This document shows positions 1-9,370 of a stretch of DNA of 15,049 nt, in pieces. The notes under the pieces were generated by a model that did no database searches, was not told the DNA's origin, and saw only the letters and a list, made by a program, of their open reading frames with translations. Position 1 is the stretch's first letter. Every line of letters begins with the position of its first letter. The stretch lies in the NCBI GenBank assembly GCA_021030915.1, contig JAGEMR010000263.1:1-15049 (forward strand), read 5' to 3'. The DNA is from Astrothelium macrocarpum. Its lineage: Eukaryota; Ascomycota; Dothideomycetes; Trypetheliales; Trypetheliaceae. The position numbers and the translations under genes were made by a program.

Positions 1-2
1 AT

Positions 3-241
3 AGAATTTTAAATAAAAAAAAAATTCAAAAATTAGATATCGTAAAAACTGATAATACGAAATTTAGATATTTGAATATTGATGAAAATAATGGAATAGA
101 AAATAATATTATTCATCAAAAACGTTATAAAAATTGCGGAAAAACTGGATATAATATCAGAATATGTGAAAATGATAAAAAAAAGATTCTGAATCAGATA
201 TAAATAATATAGATAAAATTTCTGATAATAGTGTTGAATAA
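3..241 (+). pseudogene. Pogo-like transposase, C-terminal fragment with zinc knuckle
   Basis: The frame starting at base 3 ends in a CCHC-type knuckle: KNCGKTGYNIRICEND at about 129-176. In fungal pogo-like (DDE_1/CENP-B-type) transposases this C-terminal motif is usually CxxCGKxGHNxRxC. Here the first Cys is Tyr or lost and the His is Tyr, both explained by G-to-A change. After an eight-A run at 177-184 the frame shifts, and the continuation DSESDINN is the acidic Ser/Asp tail usual after this knuckle, ending at TAA 239-241. Without the shift the frame stops at 198-200. The N-terminal part is beyond the left edge. The mutated knuckle and the shift make this copy inactive. The minus-strand open frame over the same bases is non-coding shadow. 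Confidence 0.75.
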
Positions 242-270
242 TTGATGGTTTTTTGATTGAGATGGTAGCT

Positions 271-325
271 TTTTTGATATTCGTATTCCACTCGCTTATA
301 TGTTCCGCTCGCTTGTGGAATACGT
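271..325. repeat. Right TIR of the left pogo-like copy
   Basis: Read from the element end inward (325 to 271) it starts ACGTATTCCACAAGCGAG and matches the left TIR at 13704-13758 with about three transitions. It holds two copies of ACAAGCGAGYGGAATA-like sequence (301-316 and 284-299) spaced 17 bp apart. The outer GTATTCCAC and inner GTGGAATAC also make the TIR partly palindromic. Confidence 0.85.
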
Positions 326-327
326 TA

Positions 328-1176
328 TTATATATAAATAAAAACTGGATTTTTAATTTTATATAATAATAATTTGAATTACGTATATATTTTAATCGTA
401 AAATCAATTATCAAAAAATTTAATATAAAAATTCTGATAAATTTTATAAATAATTTAATCTTATATGATATATAATTAATCAATTTAATATTTAAAAGAA
501 AAATATTTATAATTTTGATAAAACGGGATTTTTGATAGATCAAATTTCATCAGAAATGATTATTATCAATATTAAAAAATATGAAAAATTTTATACGATT
601 CAATAAAATAATTAAAGATAAATGATAATAATTTAAAATATAAATATATTAAATTATATTATTCTATTATGTATTATTATTACGAATAAAAATCATTTTT
701 CATTTTAATATCAAAATAATTCATTATTATATAATTAAATGATTATTATATTAAATAATGATTAAATAATAAATGAATAAAATTTAGATTGAATTTAATA
801 TTTTAATTGATATATTATAAATTATATAATGGATATATATTATTTTTTTATTTTTAATGGATATGAAAATCATTATTTAATTGATTTTAAATTATTCTAT
901 TAAAAAAATAATATTATCATTCTTTATATATTTTTTTTATTCATTATATAAATTATAATCATTTGATATAGATTATTTTTATGTATTAAAATACGTATAT
1001 GATTAAATAATTAATAATCTTATATAAATATATATTATTTATATTTTAAAAAAAGATTTCTTTTCAATATTTTATAAAAATTTTTAAATGATTATAATAA
1101 AATCAAATATTTAAAGAGATTTTCGAAAAATAAAATTTATATCATACGATTTAGAATATATAATTTCATAATTGGA
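328..1176 (+). pseudogene. Second pogo-like transposase, interior fragment (element A)
   Basis: One reading frame (codons starting at positions equal to 1 modulo 3) runs through this block and is recognisable despite very high AT content and many in-frame stops. In order: KNW (about 343-348) and FNRKINYQ (about 385-410), which end the CENP-B-type HTH region; NFDKTGF with the first catalytic Asp at 517-519; ISSEM; and FNGYENH at about 853-873, where the second catalytic Asp of the usual LDGHxxH is Asn (856-858). The 113-codon spacing between the two positions equals that in element B. Downstream residues resemble the PPHSSHxLQPLDVGCF region reduced to Ile/Phe/Leu. The N-terminus is absent because the left pogo copy interrupts it, and the C-terminus is interrupted at 1177 by element B. 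Clearly dead. Confidence 0.7.
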
Positions 1177-1178
1177 TA

Positions 1179-1226
1179 ACGTGGTTTACCACTCAGCCGG
1201 TCATATCAGTCAGTCGGTCACTTTCC
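1179..1226. repeat. Left TIR of element B
   Basis: Forty-eight bases identical to the reverse complement of 3004-3051. It contains TCAGCCGGTCA (1193-1203) and TCAGTCGGTCA (1210-1220), a direct repeat with 17-bp spacing. It is one of the few GC-balanced stretches in the surrounding AT block. Confidence 0.92.
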
Positions 1227-1279
1227 GCATCAGATACCCCATCAACATTAATACACATAACAACAATTTGAAAATTTAT

Positions 1280-2980
1280 TTATTTTTTATCAGATTCTGA
1301 TTCAGTATCTACTTTTTCAATTTTATTATAAATATATATATTGTGCCTAATTATACCGTAATTATCATATTATCGTAAAACCGTTATTATCTTTTTTAAT
1401 GGATTATTATTTTCGTCTTTATCAGATATACACCGTTTTTTCGAATCCTTTTCAGTCAGTAATTTTATAGAATCATTTATATTAAATATTCCTCCAAATT
1501 ATACATATAATTTTTTGATCTTCTGATATTTTATAAATACCATATTTACATCTTTAAAAATACGTATTCATTTAATCAAAAAAATAATTAAATATATTAT
1601 TATTTACATATTCTTTATTATCTGATTTATAATTTCAATAATTGATATTAAAGAATTTTTTTAATGAATAAAAATTCATTTTTTAATGAAATTGGATTAT
1701 TTAATTATTTATTGAAAATTGGAAAAAATTTATAATTCTTATTTATAAATGATTAATAAATGATTATTTGATAATATAAATATTTTTAAATGAATATTTA
1801 ATTTAGAAGTTATAGAATCTGAATTTCAAAATATAATTCCAATTTTTTTAAATCTAGATTTGATATTTAATTCTATAAAAATTTTAAAATGAATGAATTT
1901 AAATATAATAAAAAATTCGAATTTAATAATATGATTAATCGTAATTTTAATCAATAGATTAATTTCATTATCATACGCGTATTTTAAAAATGAATATAAT
2001 ACGATATTCAATAATTGAAATAAATAAAATAAATATATAAATATATTAATTAAAATAATTTTATTTTCGTCATAAAATTTATTAAATTCGATTAATAAAT
2101 GATTTTTATATTTATTAATAATTAATAATCGATATATATTTTTTAAATAATTTTTTATATATTTATTAAAATATTAAATCTAATTCAAATTTATTTTATT
2201 ATCAATTCATTTATTAAAAATAAATTTAATAATTTAATTATCAAAAAATTCTGATTTTATAATTTAATTCATAAAATAATAAATATTTTAAATGATAATA
2301 AAAAATAGAATATATTAATTTTTAATATTAATATATTCAATAATTATAATCTATTTCTGATTATCAGATTATATAAATTTAATTTTATTATATTTTTTAA
2401 TATATATTATTATTATTAATATAATTATTATATTTATTATGAAATTTATTTTATTAAAATTATAAATATCTTTTTTATATATTTCATATTTATTCATTAT
2501 ATTATATAATAATTCAAATTAATCCGAAATAATTTTTGAATTTTTTTATAATATTTTTTAATAATTATATAAATAATTGAATTTGATTTTGAAATATGAT
2601 TATATATCAATAAATTATTTTATTCAATATCTATCAATTAATTTATTTTTATATAATTTTAATAAAAAATTGATTATATCTTTTATATTAAAAAAATGTA
2701 ATAAAAATCCTTTTAAATTTTAATCGAATATATATTTAATTAATGATTATTTTTTAAATTAATCCAATTTATAATATTATAATTAAATTAATATATATTA
2801 TTATCAGTTATTTATTTTATCATTTAATAAATTTTATAAAATATTATAATATTTCATAATTATATATTGATTTAAATTTTTATTTTAAAATTTTATAAAT
2901 TGAATTATATTAATAATAAAAATAATATTCTCTTTTTTAATATAAATTGATATAATCGTTAAAAAATTAGAACGCGATAA
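1280..2980 (-). pseudogene. Element B pogo-like transposase, mutated beyond function
   Basis: Minus strand, start not determinable (about 2980). From at least 2455 down to the TAA at 1280-1282 everything lies in one frame. Landmarks: YNFNKINF (first catalytic Asp of YNFDETGF replaced by Asn at 2453-2455), INKYKNH (second catalytic Asp replaced by Asn at 2114-2116, 113 codons later), ENKII, then the INHIIKFEFF stretch near 1900-1940, which matches the NHITKLEFL segment of this family. Near the end, DNYGIIRHN is a decayed CxxCGxxGHN zinc knuckle, followed by DTESESD, the acidic tail. The open frame at 1826-2011 is just the longest stop-free piece. Both catalytic Asp and the knuckle Cys residues are gone, so it cannot be active. 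The changes fit G-to-A on the coding strand. Confidence 0.75.
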
Positions 2981-3003
2981 AAATTTAAGTGGTTTTTTGG
3001 TGT

Positions 3004-3051
3004 GGAAAGTGACCGACTGACTGATATGACCGGCTGAGTGGTAAACCACGT
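3004..3051. repeat. Right TIR of element B
   Basis: Perfect inverted copy of 1179-1226, ending CCACGT next to TA at 3052-3053. The 17-bp-spaced motif is present in mirror orientation at 3027-3037 and 3010-3020. Confidence 0.92.
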
Positions 3052-3053
3052 TA

Positions 3054-3195
3054 TACAAATTTGAATTATCAATTTATTCTGATTTCATTTTATTATTTAT
3101 TATTATTATTGAGATAATCAAATTCGCATATTTGGTGGTGAGAATTAATTCAGATGTGCAGATATGTGGACCGTGCAGAAAGTGCCCGATACTCC
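3054..3195 (+). mobile_element. Right terminus of a GGAG-ended pogo-like element
   Basis: This segment matches the reverse complement of 12250 to about 12370 (end of element C2) along nearly its whole length, including an AT-rich inner part, the TGGTGAGAATTAATTC block, two GTGCAGA motifs (3156-3162 and 3173-3179, spacing 17) and the terminal ACTCC followed by TA at 3196-3197. Its outer edge is the border of the AT-rich block with the normal-GC amidase island. The rest of the element should lie to the left, but what lies left of element B is a transposase with NFDKTGF-type motifs, so it is unclear whether both flanks of B belong to one element. Confidence 0.7.
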
Positions 3196-3197
3196 TA

Positions 3198-3519
3198 TAT
3201 TAGCTAAGCAGTCCCCGGCGTACTCTCACCAAATCTGGCCTAGTTCACGCCCGCCACACCTCAGCTAGGATTGTATTCAAACTCATTATATTACTAGTCA
3301 AATTTTAATATAAACAATTAATTCTATATATAATTAACTAATATTTAGTTCTAATTCTCTATATTTGTCGCCCCATCTCTAGCAAGCTTTTGTCTCCTTG
3401 CTCTAAACGACTAGAGTACAAGGCTGCATGCTATAACCTCGATCGTATCCTGCTCTGGCAGCCGCATCGACCGCAATCGATGCCCTACTCACTCTTTCTT
3501 TGGTGCTCATGTCCTCTTT
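3198..3519 (+). promoter_or_regulatory. Upstream region of the amidase gene
   Basis: About 320 bp of non-mobile sequence between the terminus of the GGAG-ended element and the first in-frame ATG of the amidase. It has a GC-balanced part (3198-3280), an AT-rich tract (about 3280-3365) and a pyrimidine-rich stretch (about 3360-3410) of the kind common before fungal start sites. No defined factor-binding site was recognised. Insertion of an AT-rich element here may have moved the gene next to silenced chromatin. Confidence 0.35.
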
Positions 3520-5641
3520 ATGAAGTTATCTTCTTGGATTCTGCGATTTATTTTGCCTATTGCTCCAGGTACAAGACTGGCAGCCATGGCGTTGAACGTG
3601 CTGACAGCCACCATCACCGACCTCGAGGTCGCTCTCAATAAAAACGAGCTCAAGAGCGAGACTCTTGTCGAAAAGTATCTTTCCCAGATTGATGAAAACA
3701 ATGGCTATCTTCACGCTATCATCTCCGCAGCTCCCAAGGAGCTCCTCCTCAAGCGCGCTCGAGAGCTAGATCACGAGCGAGCAGAAAACAAGACTCGTGG
3801 TCCGCTCCACGGCATTCCAATTGTGGTGAAAGTATGTCCCATTTCTCTACATGTGTTCGCAGTGAAGTGCTCATTGCAATCTTCCAAGGATAATACGGCC
3901 ACTGATCCTTCACTTGGCATGGAAACGACCGCCGGCACGTATGTTCTCGTTGGGTCCCGTGTTCGAGTCGAAGCTCCGTTTGTGAATCAAGTATATCCCC
4001 CTACATTTGCTCTTGATGGGACTGAGGCCTCTAATCTGCATAAAGTTGCAAAAGGCAGGCGCAATCATTCTTGCCAAGGCGAATTTGAGCGTAAGTTTCC
4101 TAGGGCAAGCATCAAATGAAAACTATCCTGCTGATCTTGGCGTGCACAGGAGATGAGCAACTTCAGGTATTGTGTACATCCCCAGATCCACTCAGGTTCT
4201 ATCATTCCCGGACCAGCACTGATATCCTATCAGAGGACAAAACATGCCCGCTGGCTGGTCCGCTGTCGGAGGTCTCACGCAAAATCCATATGTGGTTGGG
4301 GGTAAGAGATGGGACGATGGCTTTGGTGGATACAGTGTAAGAAGGACCACAAGACCCACCCGTAATTCTGTATTTGGCTAATCAGCCTCATTAGAGCGCC
4401 GGCGGATCTTCGTCTGGATCTGCCGCTTCGGTCGGCGCTGGCTTCTGCCCTGCCGCCATCGGCACCGAAACAAATGGATCTCTCCTTATGCCAACGACGC
4501 GTCATGATGTATATTCGATGAAGCCCACATTAGGATTGATATCCCAACAAGGCATCTGTCCCATATCCTTCGATTTTGACTCTGCCGGCCCCATTGCCAA
4601 ATGTGCGAGGGATGTCGCTGTACTTATGGATGCGCTAATCGATCCGTCCAATGCGGACAGGATCCCGGCTGGTGGCTACACTTCGTGTTTGACCAAATCT
4701 TTTGATGGCCTCTGTATCGGTGTTTTGGATCCGGACTGGTTTCCGCTTCCCAAGGAGGCCATCATTCCCGACAAAGCCGCTGAAGCACAAAAGGTGAAAA
4801 TACTGTTTTACCCAATTTCAGTTCCAAGACTAATATTGAGCTGTCAGGCGTCTGAGACCACCAACGCGTACAAGAAGCTTGAGAACCTTGGTGCCATTGT
4901 CAAGAAGGTGACCATTGCTTCTCTGGACGAGCTAAAAGTGGACGGTATGAGCCAAGTACAGCGAGTCATGGGTGAGTAGGCAGCGATTAATTGTCCACGC
5001 ATTATAACACTCACACGACTCGAACTCCAGATTCCCAGTTCAGAAGAGCAATTAACACGTACCTCCAAGACCTGGAGACCAGCAAAGTCAGAAATTTGGA
5101 CGAGCTGATGCAATTTATGAGGGAAAATTATGAGCTTGAATTCCCTCCAGGTATGCGAACAACATCGAATGCATTTCAGCAAAGCTTATAGTGAGGCAGA
5201 ATCTCCCAATATGAAGCGACTTGAGATAGCCGCAGCATTCCAGCTGTCTGAGGAGGACTACCGCAAGGCGCTTGCAGACATGCGAGACTTTGGAAGGCGA
5301 AGGGCGGTAGACAAATGTTTGGAGGAATACGAGGTCAACATCATCCTCGGCCCTGGTGAGAGTCGCATGAATGAACTTTCATCCACTCCTGGTAAGCTAT
5401 TTGTGTAAATTTGTCCACGTCATACCTATTGACGGGATTTCTAGGCTATCCGATCGCCATGCTTCCGCTGTCGTATCTCAAGCTGAACAAAAGGCCCTTT
5501 GGTCTCGCCGCGGTTGCGTCGGAATACCAGGAGGGCAAGCTTATTCAACTCATGAGTGCTTGGGAGCAGCACTTCAATTTAGATAGGGAGCTACCGACAT
5601 GGGTAGGAGGCGATCCAAAGGGCGCCAAAAGTGAGCTTTGA
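3520..5641 (+). CDS. Amidase-signature family enzyme, multi-exon, apparently intact
   Basis: Fungal amidase of the amidase-signature family (C-N hydrolase of amides; natural substrate unknown). Inferred introns: 3832-3888, 3991-4045, 4091-4149, 4167-4233, 4337-4394, 4794-4847, 4972-5030, 5151-5184 (only 34 bp, doubtful) and 5392-5444; all are GT-AG and give continuous homology. Key residues of the Ser-cisSer-Lys triad are present: Lys in GIPIVVKDNTATD; the Gly/Ser-rich GGSSSGSAA with the cis-Ser; and the nucleophilic Ser in GTETNGSLLMP. MKPTLGLISQQGI, FDFDSAGP, NIILGPGESRMNEL and GYPIAMLPLSYL are further family blocks. The ATG at 3520 adds a short hydrophobic N-terminus that could be a signal peptide; the next ATG (3586) begins at the family core ALNVLTATITDLEVAL. 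No in-frame stops and no AT bias, unlike the surroundings. It converges with the oxygenase gene downstream. Confidence 0.85.
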
Positions 5642-5782
5642 GGTGTAGCTTACTGTCAAAATCATCTATATAGGCTACATGCTCTTGTTCGGAAGACGCA
5701 GACTCGTACTTACCTCGTAGTAAAGAAAAATGAACGAAACTTGAAATGGGAGCATAGGAATGGCAAAGATAGCATATCCAAA
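5642..5782. other. Intergenic region between convergent genes
   Basis: About 140 bp between the amidase stop (5639-5641) and the stop of the minus-strand oxygenase (5783-5785). Both 3' untranslated regions must end here or overlap. No clear poly(A) signal or other element was recognised. Confidence 0.5.
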
Positions 5783-6066
5783 TCAACCAATGACAATCAT
5801 TCTGACCTCAAGACTCTCCCTTGGACGTGCACTGAGAGGAGCGTTCGGGATATGGAACGTCCTGTGAGGAATGACTACCGAATTAGCAGCCCAAGATCCT
5901 CTCTAGATCGTGCGATGTCAGCTAACTCACATACTGGTCCAATGTCCTGCTGCGAATCATAACTGATAAGTAAAGTCATTTCGTCCGGCGTCCGCCCACT
6001 GATCCAGTACCAGTCCTGCGTCTGCCCGCACGCGACATAGTACACCTCGCCTGCTGGTTGCGGCGT
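5783..6066 (-). pseudogene. AsaB/CmcJ-like oxygenase, C-terminal exons (gene split by transposons)
   Basis: C-terminal part of a minus-strand gene of the AsaB/CmcJ/GA4-desaturase-like family, putative Fe(II)/2-oxoglutarate-type hydroxylases or desaturases often found in secondary-metabolite clusters. From 6066 downward the protein reads TPQPAGEVYYV, DWYWISGRTPDEM, LLISYDSQQDIGPV. A 56-bp intron (5930-5875; donor GTGAGT, acceptor TAG) follows, then FIPHRTFHIPNAP and PRESLEVRMIVIG before TGA at 5783-5785. These match the usual YxxxxxxxWYWxxxQTPDE, FxPHxxF and PRESxEVR blocks. The His of IPHRTF is the likely distal metal ligand. There are no internal stops. The upstream exon is on the far side of the Tc1-like element (at 9565): joining across one TA gives ADRV then TPQP in frame. 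Confidence 0.85.
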
Positions 6067-6068
6067 TA

Positions 6069-6260
6069 CAGCGGTGGATCAGTTGGGCGTCCCCTCCGCA
6101 CCGCCGCAGCCCCGCACCCACCTCACCACCAAATTTGTATGGGAACTCGGGATCAGCTTAGCACACAAGCGTGGTGTTTGCCTGTTTATCTGTAATTCGT
6201 TCATTCGATCGTTTGATCGTTCGATTTTCTAATTAGGTAATTTTGAAGCCGGATCTCGTG
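6069..6260. repeat. Left TIR of the Tc1-like element
   Basis: 192-bp inverted repeat starting CAGCGGTGGATCAGTTGG. The outer half is GC-rich and full of unmutated CpG. The inner half has a GATCG/CGATC palindromic cluster (about 6206-6225). It ends 14 bp before the transposase ATG, so it must also supply that gene's promoter and leader. Confidence 0.95.
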
Positions 6261-6274
6261 GTGGTGAGGTCGAA

Positions 6275-7321
6275 ATGGTCCGAAATATCGCTTCTTCTCA
6301 ATGTGCTATTATCGCCACATTTTTGGATTATGACGATCTCCAGCAACGCGATATTGCCCGAATTGCTCATACAACTGTTCGGACAGTAAAAAGGATCAAA
6401 AGAAATATCAAATTGTATGGTAGTCCTTTAAATCCAATCCATCATCACGATCCTCCGCGTATATTGACGCCTGAAATGGTTCGAGTGTTACAGGATTATC
6501 TCCTTTAGAAATCTGTTTTATTTGAAGATGAGATGGAGGACTAGATCTGACAGCAGTATTCGATCATTGTGGATAGAACTGTGATATTCCGGAGGTTGAA
6601 ATAGAATGACTGGAATAAAAAGAAAGTTCGGATCTGCCAATGAATCAATGAATTTAATAATTAATCAATTAATTTGGAATGTCATCGAATAATTAAAGAA
6701 CGCTGCGCTGAATTTTGAGATAGTCATATGGTCATAATGACCGAATATTTGGCTGAATAACTGGTGTATGTCGACGAGAATGGAGCAGATTGATGTGTTG
6801 GATTTCGCCCTTATAGTCGAGTATCAAAAGAATCTAAAGCAATTCAGCGTTATTTTCTCGAACGTGGACGGCGTTATAATATCCTGCCGGTATATACAAT
6901 CGATGGAATTCTGGATTATTGGATTTATGAAGATTCAATAATATCTCAGACATTTGTACGTTGGCTGGAGGAATCACTATTATTAAAGTGTTTTCCATTT
7001 GATTCTGATAATCCATTATCAAATTCGGTATTGATAATGGATAATGCGTCGATATATTATAGCGAAAAGGTGATTAATTTGATAACGAAATAATTCGGGA
7101 TGAAGCTGATATATTTACCTCCATATTCGTCTGATTTGAATCTAATTAAGGAATTCTTTTCTGAATTCAAATAATTCGTTCGAAAATATTACGCACTGTA
7201 TTCAGATTCGGAAGATTTTGAATTTGTCGAATATTTGACCTGAATTTTTGAAAAGATTGGATATAATAAGGAATCAATTCGGGGGCATTTTCGTAATTCG
7301 GGTATTTTTATTATTAATTAG
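6275..7321 (+). pseudogene. Tc1-like DDE transposase, 12 internal stops
   Basis: A single frame of 348 codons from ATG 6275 to TAG 7319-7321, the usual length for Tc1-type transposases, with no frameshift. The N-terminus has a helix-turn-helix: QQRDIARIAHTTVRTVKRIKR at about residues 28-48. The catalytic domain shows YVDENG (first Asp 6773-6775), the YNILPVYTIDG block, VLIMDNASIYYS (second Asp 7040-7042) and YLPPYSSDLNLIKEFFSEFK. The last is the LPPYSPDFNPIEE block with Pro to Leu and the first acidic residue to Lys (7148-7150), so the third catalytic position is probably lost. Twelve internal stops sit mostly where CAA/CAG, CGA or TGG would be expected. It is inactive, but the preserved frame shows that decay was by substitution only. 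It belongs to the fungal Tc1 group with a DDE_3 catalytic domain. Confidence 0.9.
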
Positions 7322-7620
7322 CTGAATTTCTAATTATATAATCAGAATGATTTGATTTTATTTCATGCGTTATGGAGGGTATTATGGAGGATTATATAGA
7401 AACGGTATTGTATAAAAATGTATATACGACCGAATTATATAATATATTTTCGAAATATATCTCGTATATTGATCAATATCGAATTTATTAATAAATTGTT
7501 AGAGAAGAAATGGCGGATGAATATAACATTCATTTACGCTAAAATTATAGAACTATTCAATTAGATAATAAAATATGAGCGTTATTTTAAATCAGATTAT
7601 ATTATCAATCATTAAATTTA
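7322..7620. other. Spacer between the two convergent genes of the Tc1-like element
   Basis: About 300 bp between the stop codons of the transposase and the second gene. It contains a short stop-free plus-strand stretch beginning MEGIMEDYIETVLY (ATG 7372-7374, out of frame with the transposase) that ends in a double TAA at about 7489. No family was recognised. It could be 3' untranslated sequence of both genes or an unrecognised remnant. Confidence 0.4.
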
Positions 7621-9356
7621 TTAATAATTTATTAAGAAAAAAATGTCAATTTTATGTAATTTCGCTCGTTCATATATATCTCGATTTATTCGGCTGATTT
7701 CGTTCGCCATTTCCTCCACCATCTGCTTAACCACCTCCTTCATCACAATCTTATTCTTCTAATTATTCGATTAATTATTGATTTATCAAATTAATAAATT
7801 GTTTATTTATCTGATTAATCAATTAATTCGTTTTTTATTCCATTTCTTAATATCTCGAAAGATCGCGATAATAATATCTTTAACCATATCTCTTTCAATC
7901 AATAATTTGACTCTCTCATTATTCTGCCGTAATGATTTGAACCTTTCGAAGTCGTATTTATACTAATCAAAAATCTCCATTATTTTATCGAATTCAATTT
8001 TAATAAAATCATATTTATTTCGCTATTTATATCATTCCAAATACGCCGGTATTCTTTTATCAACCGCCAATTCAGATATTAATAAAAGCGATGAAGGAAC
8101 AATTCTCATTTATGGCCTCTCAGATGACGTGAATATTTCATTAAATGTATTTCATTCATTATTCTAATATTCGCCAGATGATTTCTGATAAAAATTGAAG
8201 GTATTTATGGGAATAATATTCGTAGAATTAGAAATTAATGCCGAAATAATTTTATGACTTCGATTATTTCGTTTAATAAATTATTCAAATAATTCAGATA
8301 ATGATTTATTTGAAATAATTATTCCAATTACGATTGAATTGTTCCATTTTTTTATATCAATTATATTTAGCCGGATATATTATTGAATTAATCTATTAAT
8401 CCAATATCAGTTCGATTTCTGATTATAATCGTCTGAATATCTCCATTTCGAAATGATCTCATAGGCCAGATTATCATCTGATTTGATTTATTAAATTATT
8501 TAAAAAAAATTCAATCTTATAAATTCAGTAATAGATATCTGATATTCATTTAATTAATTTAATAATAGATCAAATAATATCAATATCATATTGAATTATA
8601 TTTATTCATTATTTTAAAAAAGATTTTACCATTCATCAATTCAATAATTATATCCATTATAAATTCTTATTCATTTTATTCGATTCAGAATTCAATTAAT
8701 TTCTAATCAATTTTGATCCAAAATTCTGATTCCGATAAATTAATAAATAAATTAAATGACTGATTCCGTATTTTTAATAATTTCGGAATTAATTTGATTT
8801 TAATTTTAATAATATCAATTCAATTATTAGAAATTTTATTTAATCTGATATTATCAAAATTATTCCGGAGATAAAAATTCTAATACGATTCTAATGAATT
8901 TTCAATTTTATTCTTATAATTTGTGTATATTTTTTTGAATTTATATTTAAATCGTCAGATCAAATTAAAATAGAACGATTTTATTTTTTTATTCATTATT
9001 ATTAATTCGATCGAATCAATTATTTTCTCATCATTCTGAATTAATATTATACTGGTATTATGAAATGGATTTGAAAACGAATAATCCATTAAAAAAGCAG
9101 ATAATAGCTGATTAAAAGATGGATTTACACTAATTTAAAATGATTTGGACTGAGAATCAGTAGGAGTAGGTATTTGTGTTTCCGTGGCCTACTCGTTCAT
9201 TATTATAGATGGAATCTCATCCATTATGATAACTGATTCAATTCATTTCGTAATTCTGATTTCGACCGCCAGAGGAGGTAAATCATGCCAGACTGGAACT
9301 GATTTCTTATTCGAATTGACCGAATTAGATACGGTAGAATGGCGTTTTCGAGCCAT
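7621..9356 (-). pseudogene. Second gene of the Tc1-like element, unknown function
   Basis: Minus strand. ATG at 9356-9354, about 15 bp inside the right TIR, in the same position relative to the TIR as the transposase ATG on the left. The N-terminal frame reads MARKRHSTVSNSVNSNKKS, then VWHDLPPLAVE, PTPTDSQS and LLSAFLMDYSFSNPFHN, down to about 8800, interrupted only by isolated stops. It is basic and Ser/Thr/Asn-rich. From about 8480 to the TAA at 7621-7623 a different frame is clearly coding: NLAYEIISKWRYSDDYNQKS, LISNSTNIIPINTFNFYQK, SSLLLISELAVDKRIPAYLE, FERFKSLRQNNERVKLLIER, VVKQMVEEMANEISRINRD. The last parts look like charged, coiled-coil-prone helices. The frame change between about 8800 and 8480 may be an indel or an intron. 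About 570 codons. No known domain was recognised; possibly an accessory protein for transposition, which is speculative. Confidence 0.65.
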
Positions 9357-9370
9357 TACGATCTCATCAT

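Larger units (their letters stand above)
1..325 (+). mobile_element. Pogo/Fot1-like DNA transposon, right end only
   Basis: This is the right-hand end of an element whose remainder lies left of the window. It contains the end of a transposase frame followed by a terminal repeat finishing in ACGT at 325, next to a TA at 326-327. The terminal 55 bp (271-325) are the reverse complement of 13704-13758 with about three transitions, so the element at the right edge of the window belongs to the same family and has the same orientation. The sequence right of the TA reads as the inside of another transposase, so this copy appears to have inserted into an older element. Its left flank is out of the window, so the TA duplication cannot be confirmed. 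Confidence 0.8.
1179..3051 (-). mobile_element. Complete pogo/Fot1-like element B, heavily mutated
   Basis: A 1873-bp element bounded by 48-bp inverted repeats (1179-1226 and 3004-3051) that begin ACGTGGTTTACC and are identical at the two ends. TA lies immediately outside both ends (1177-1178 and 3052-3053). The interior is close to pure A+T, yet a minus-strand transposase frame is still followable. The TIR differs in sequence from that of the copies at 1-325 and 13704 onward, so this is a different family sharing only the ACGT terminus and the repeat architecture. Confidence 0.85.

Noticed and set aside
33..407. 124-residue minus-strand open frame
   Set aside because: It is antisense to the zinc-knuckle transposase tail and the TIR. 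Composition is Ile/Phe/Tyr-rich as expected from AT-rich DNA with stops removed by chance.
1..3150. Centromere-like or structural AT-rich DNA without genes
   Set aside because: Continuous transposase frames with catalytic and zinc-knuckle landmarks run through these blocks, so decayed transposons account for most of the sequence.
3390..3641. 83-residue frame overlapping the amidase start
   Set aside because: No family resemblance, Cys-rich odd composition, and it overlaps the amidase first exon in another frame.
4302..4394. A 93-bp amidase intron starting at the GTAAGA at 4302
   Set aside because: Using the donor at 4337 instead keeps GGKRWDDGFGGYS, which fits the family, and gives a normal 58-bp intron.
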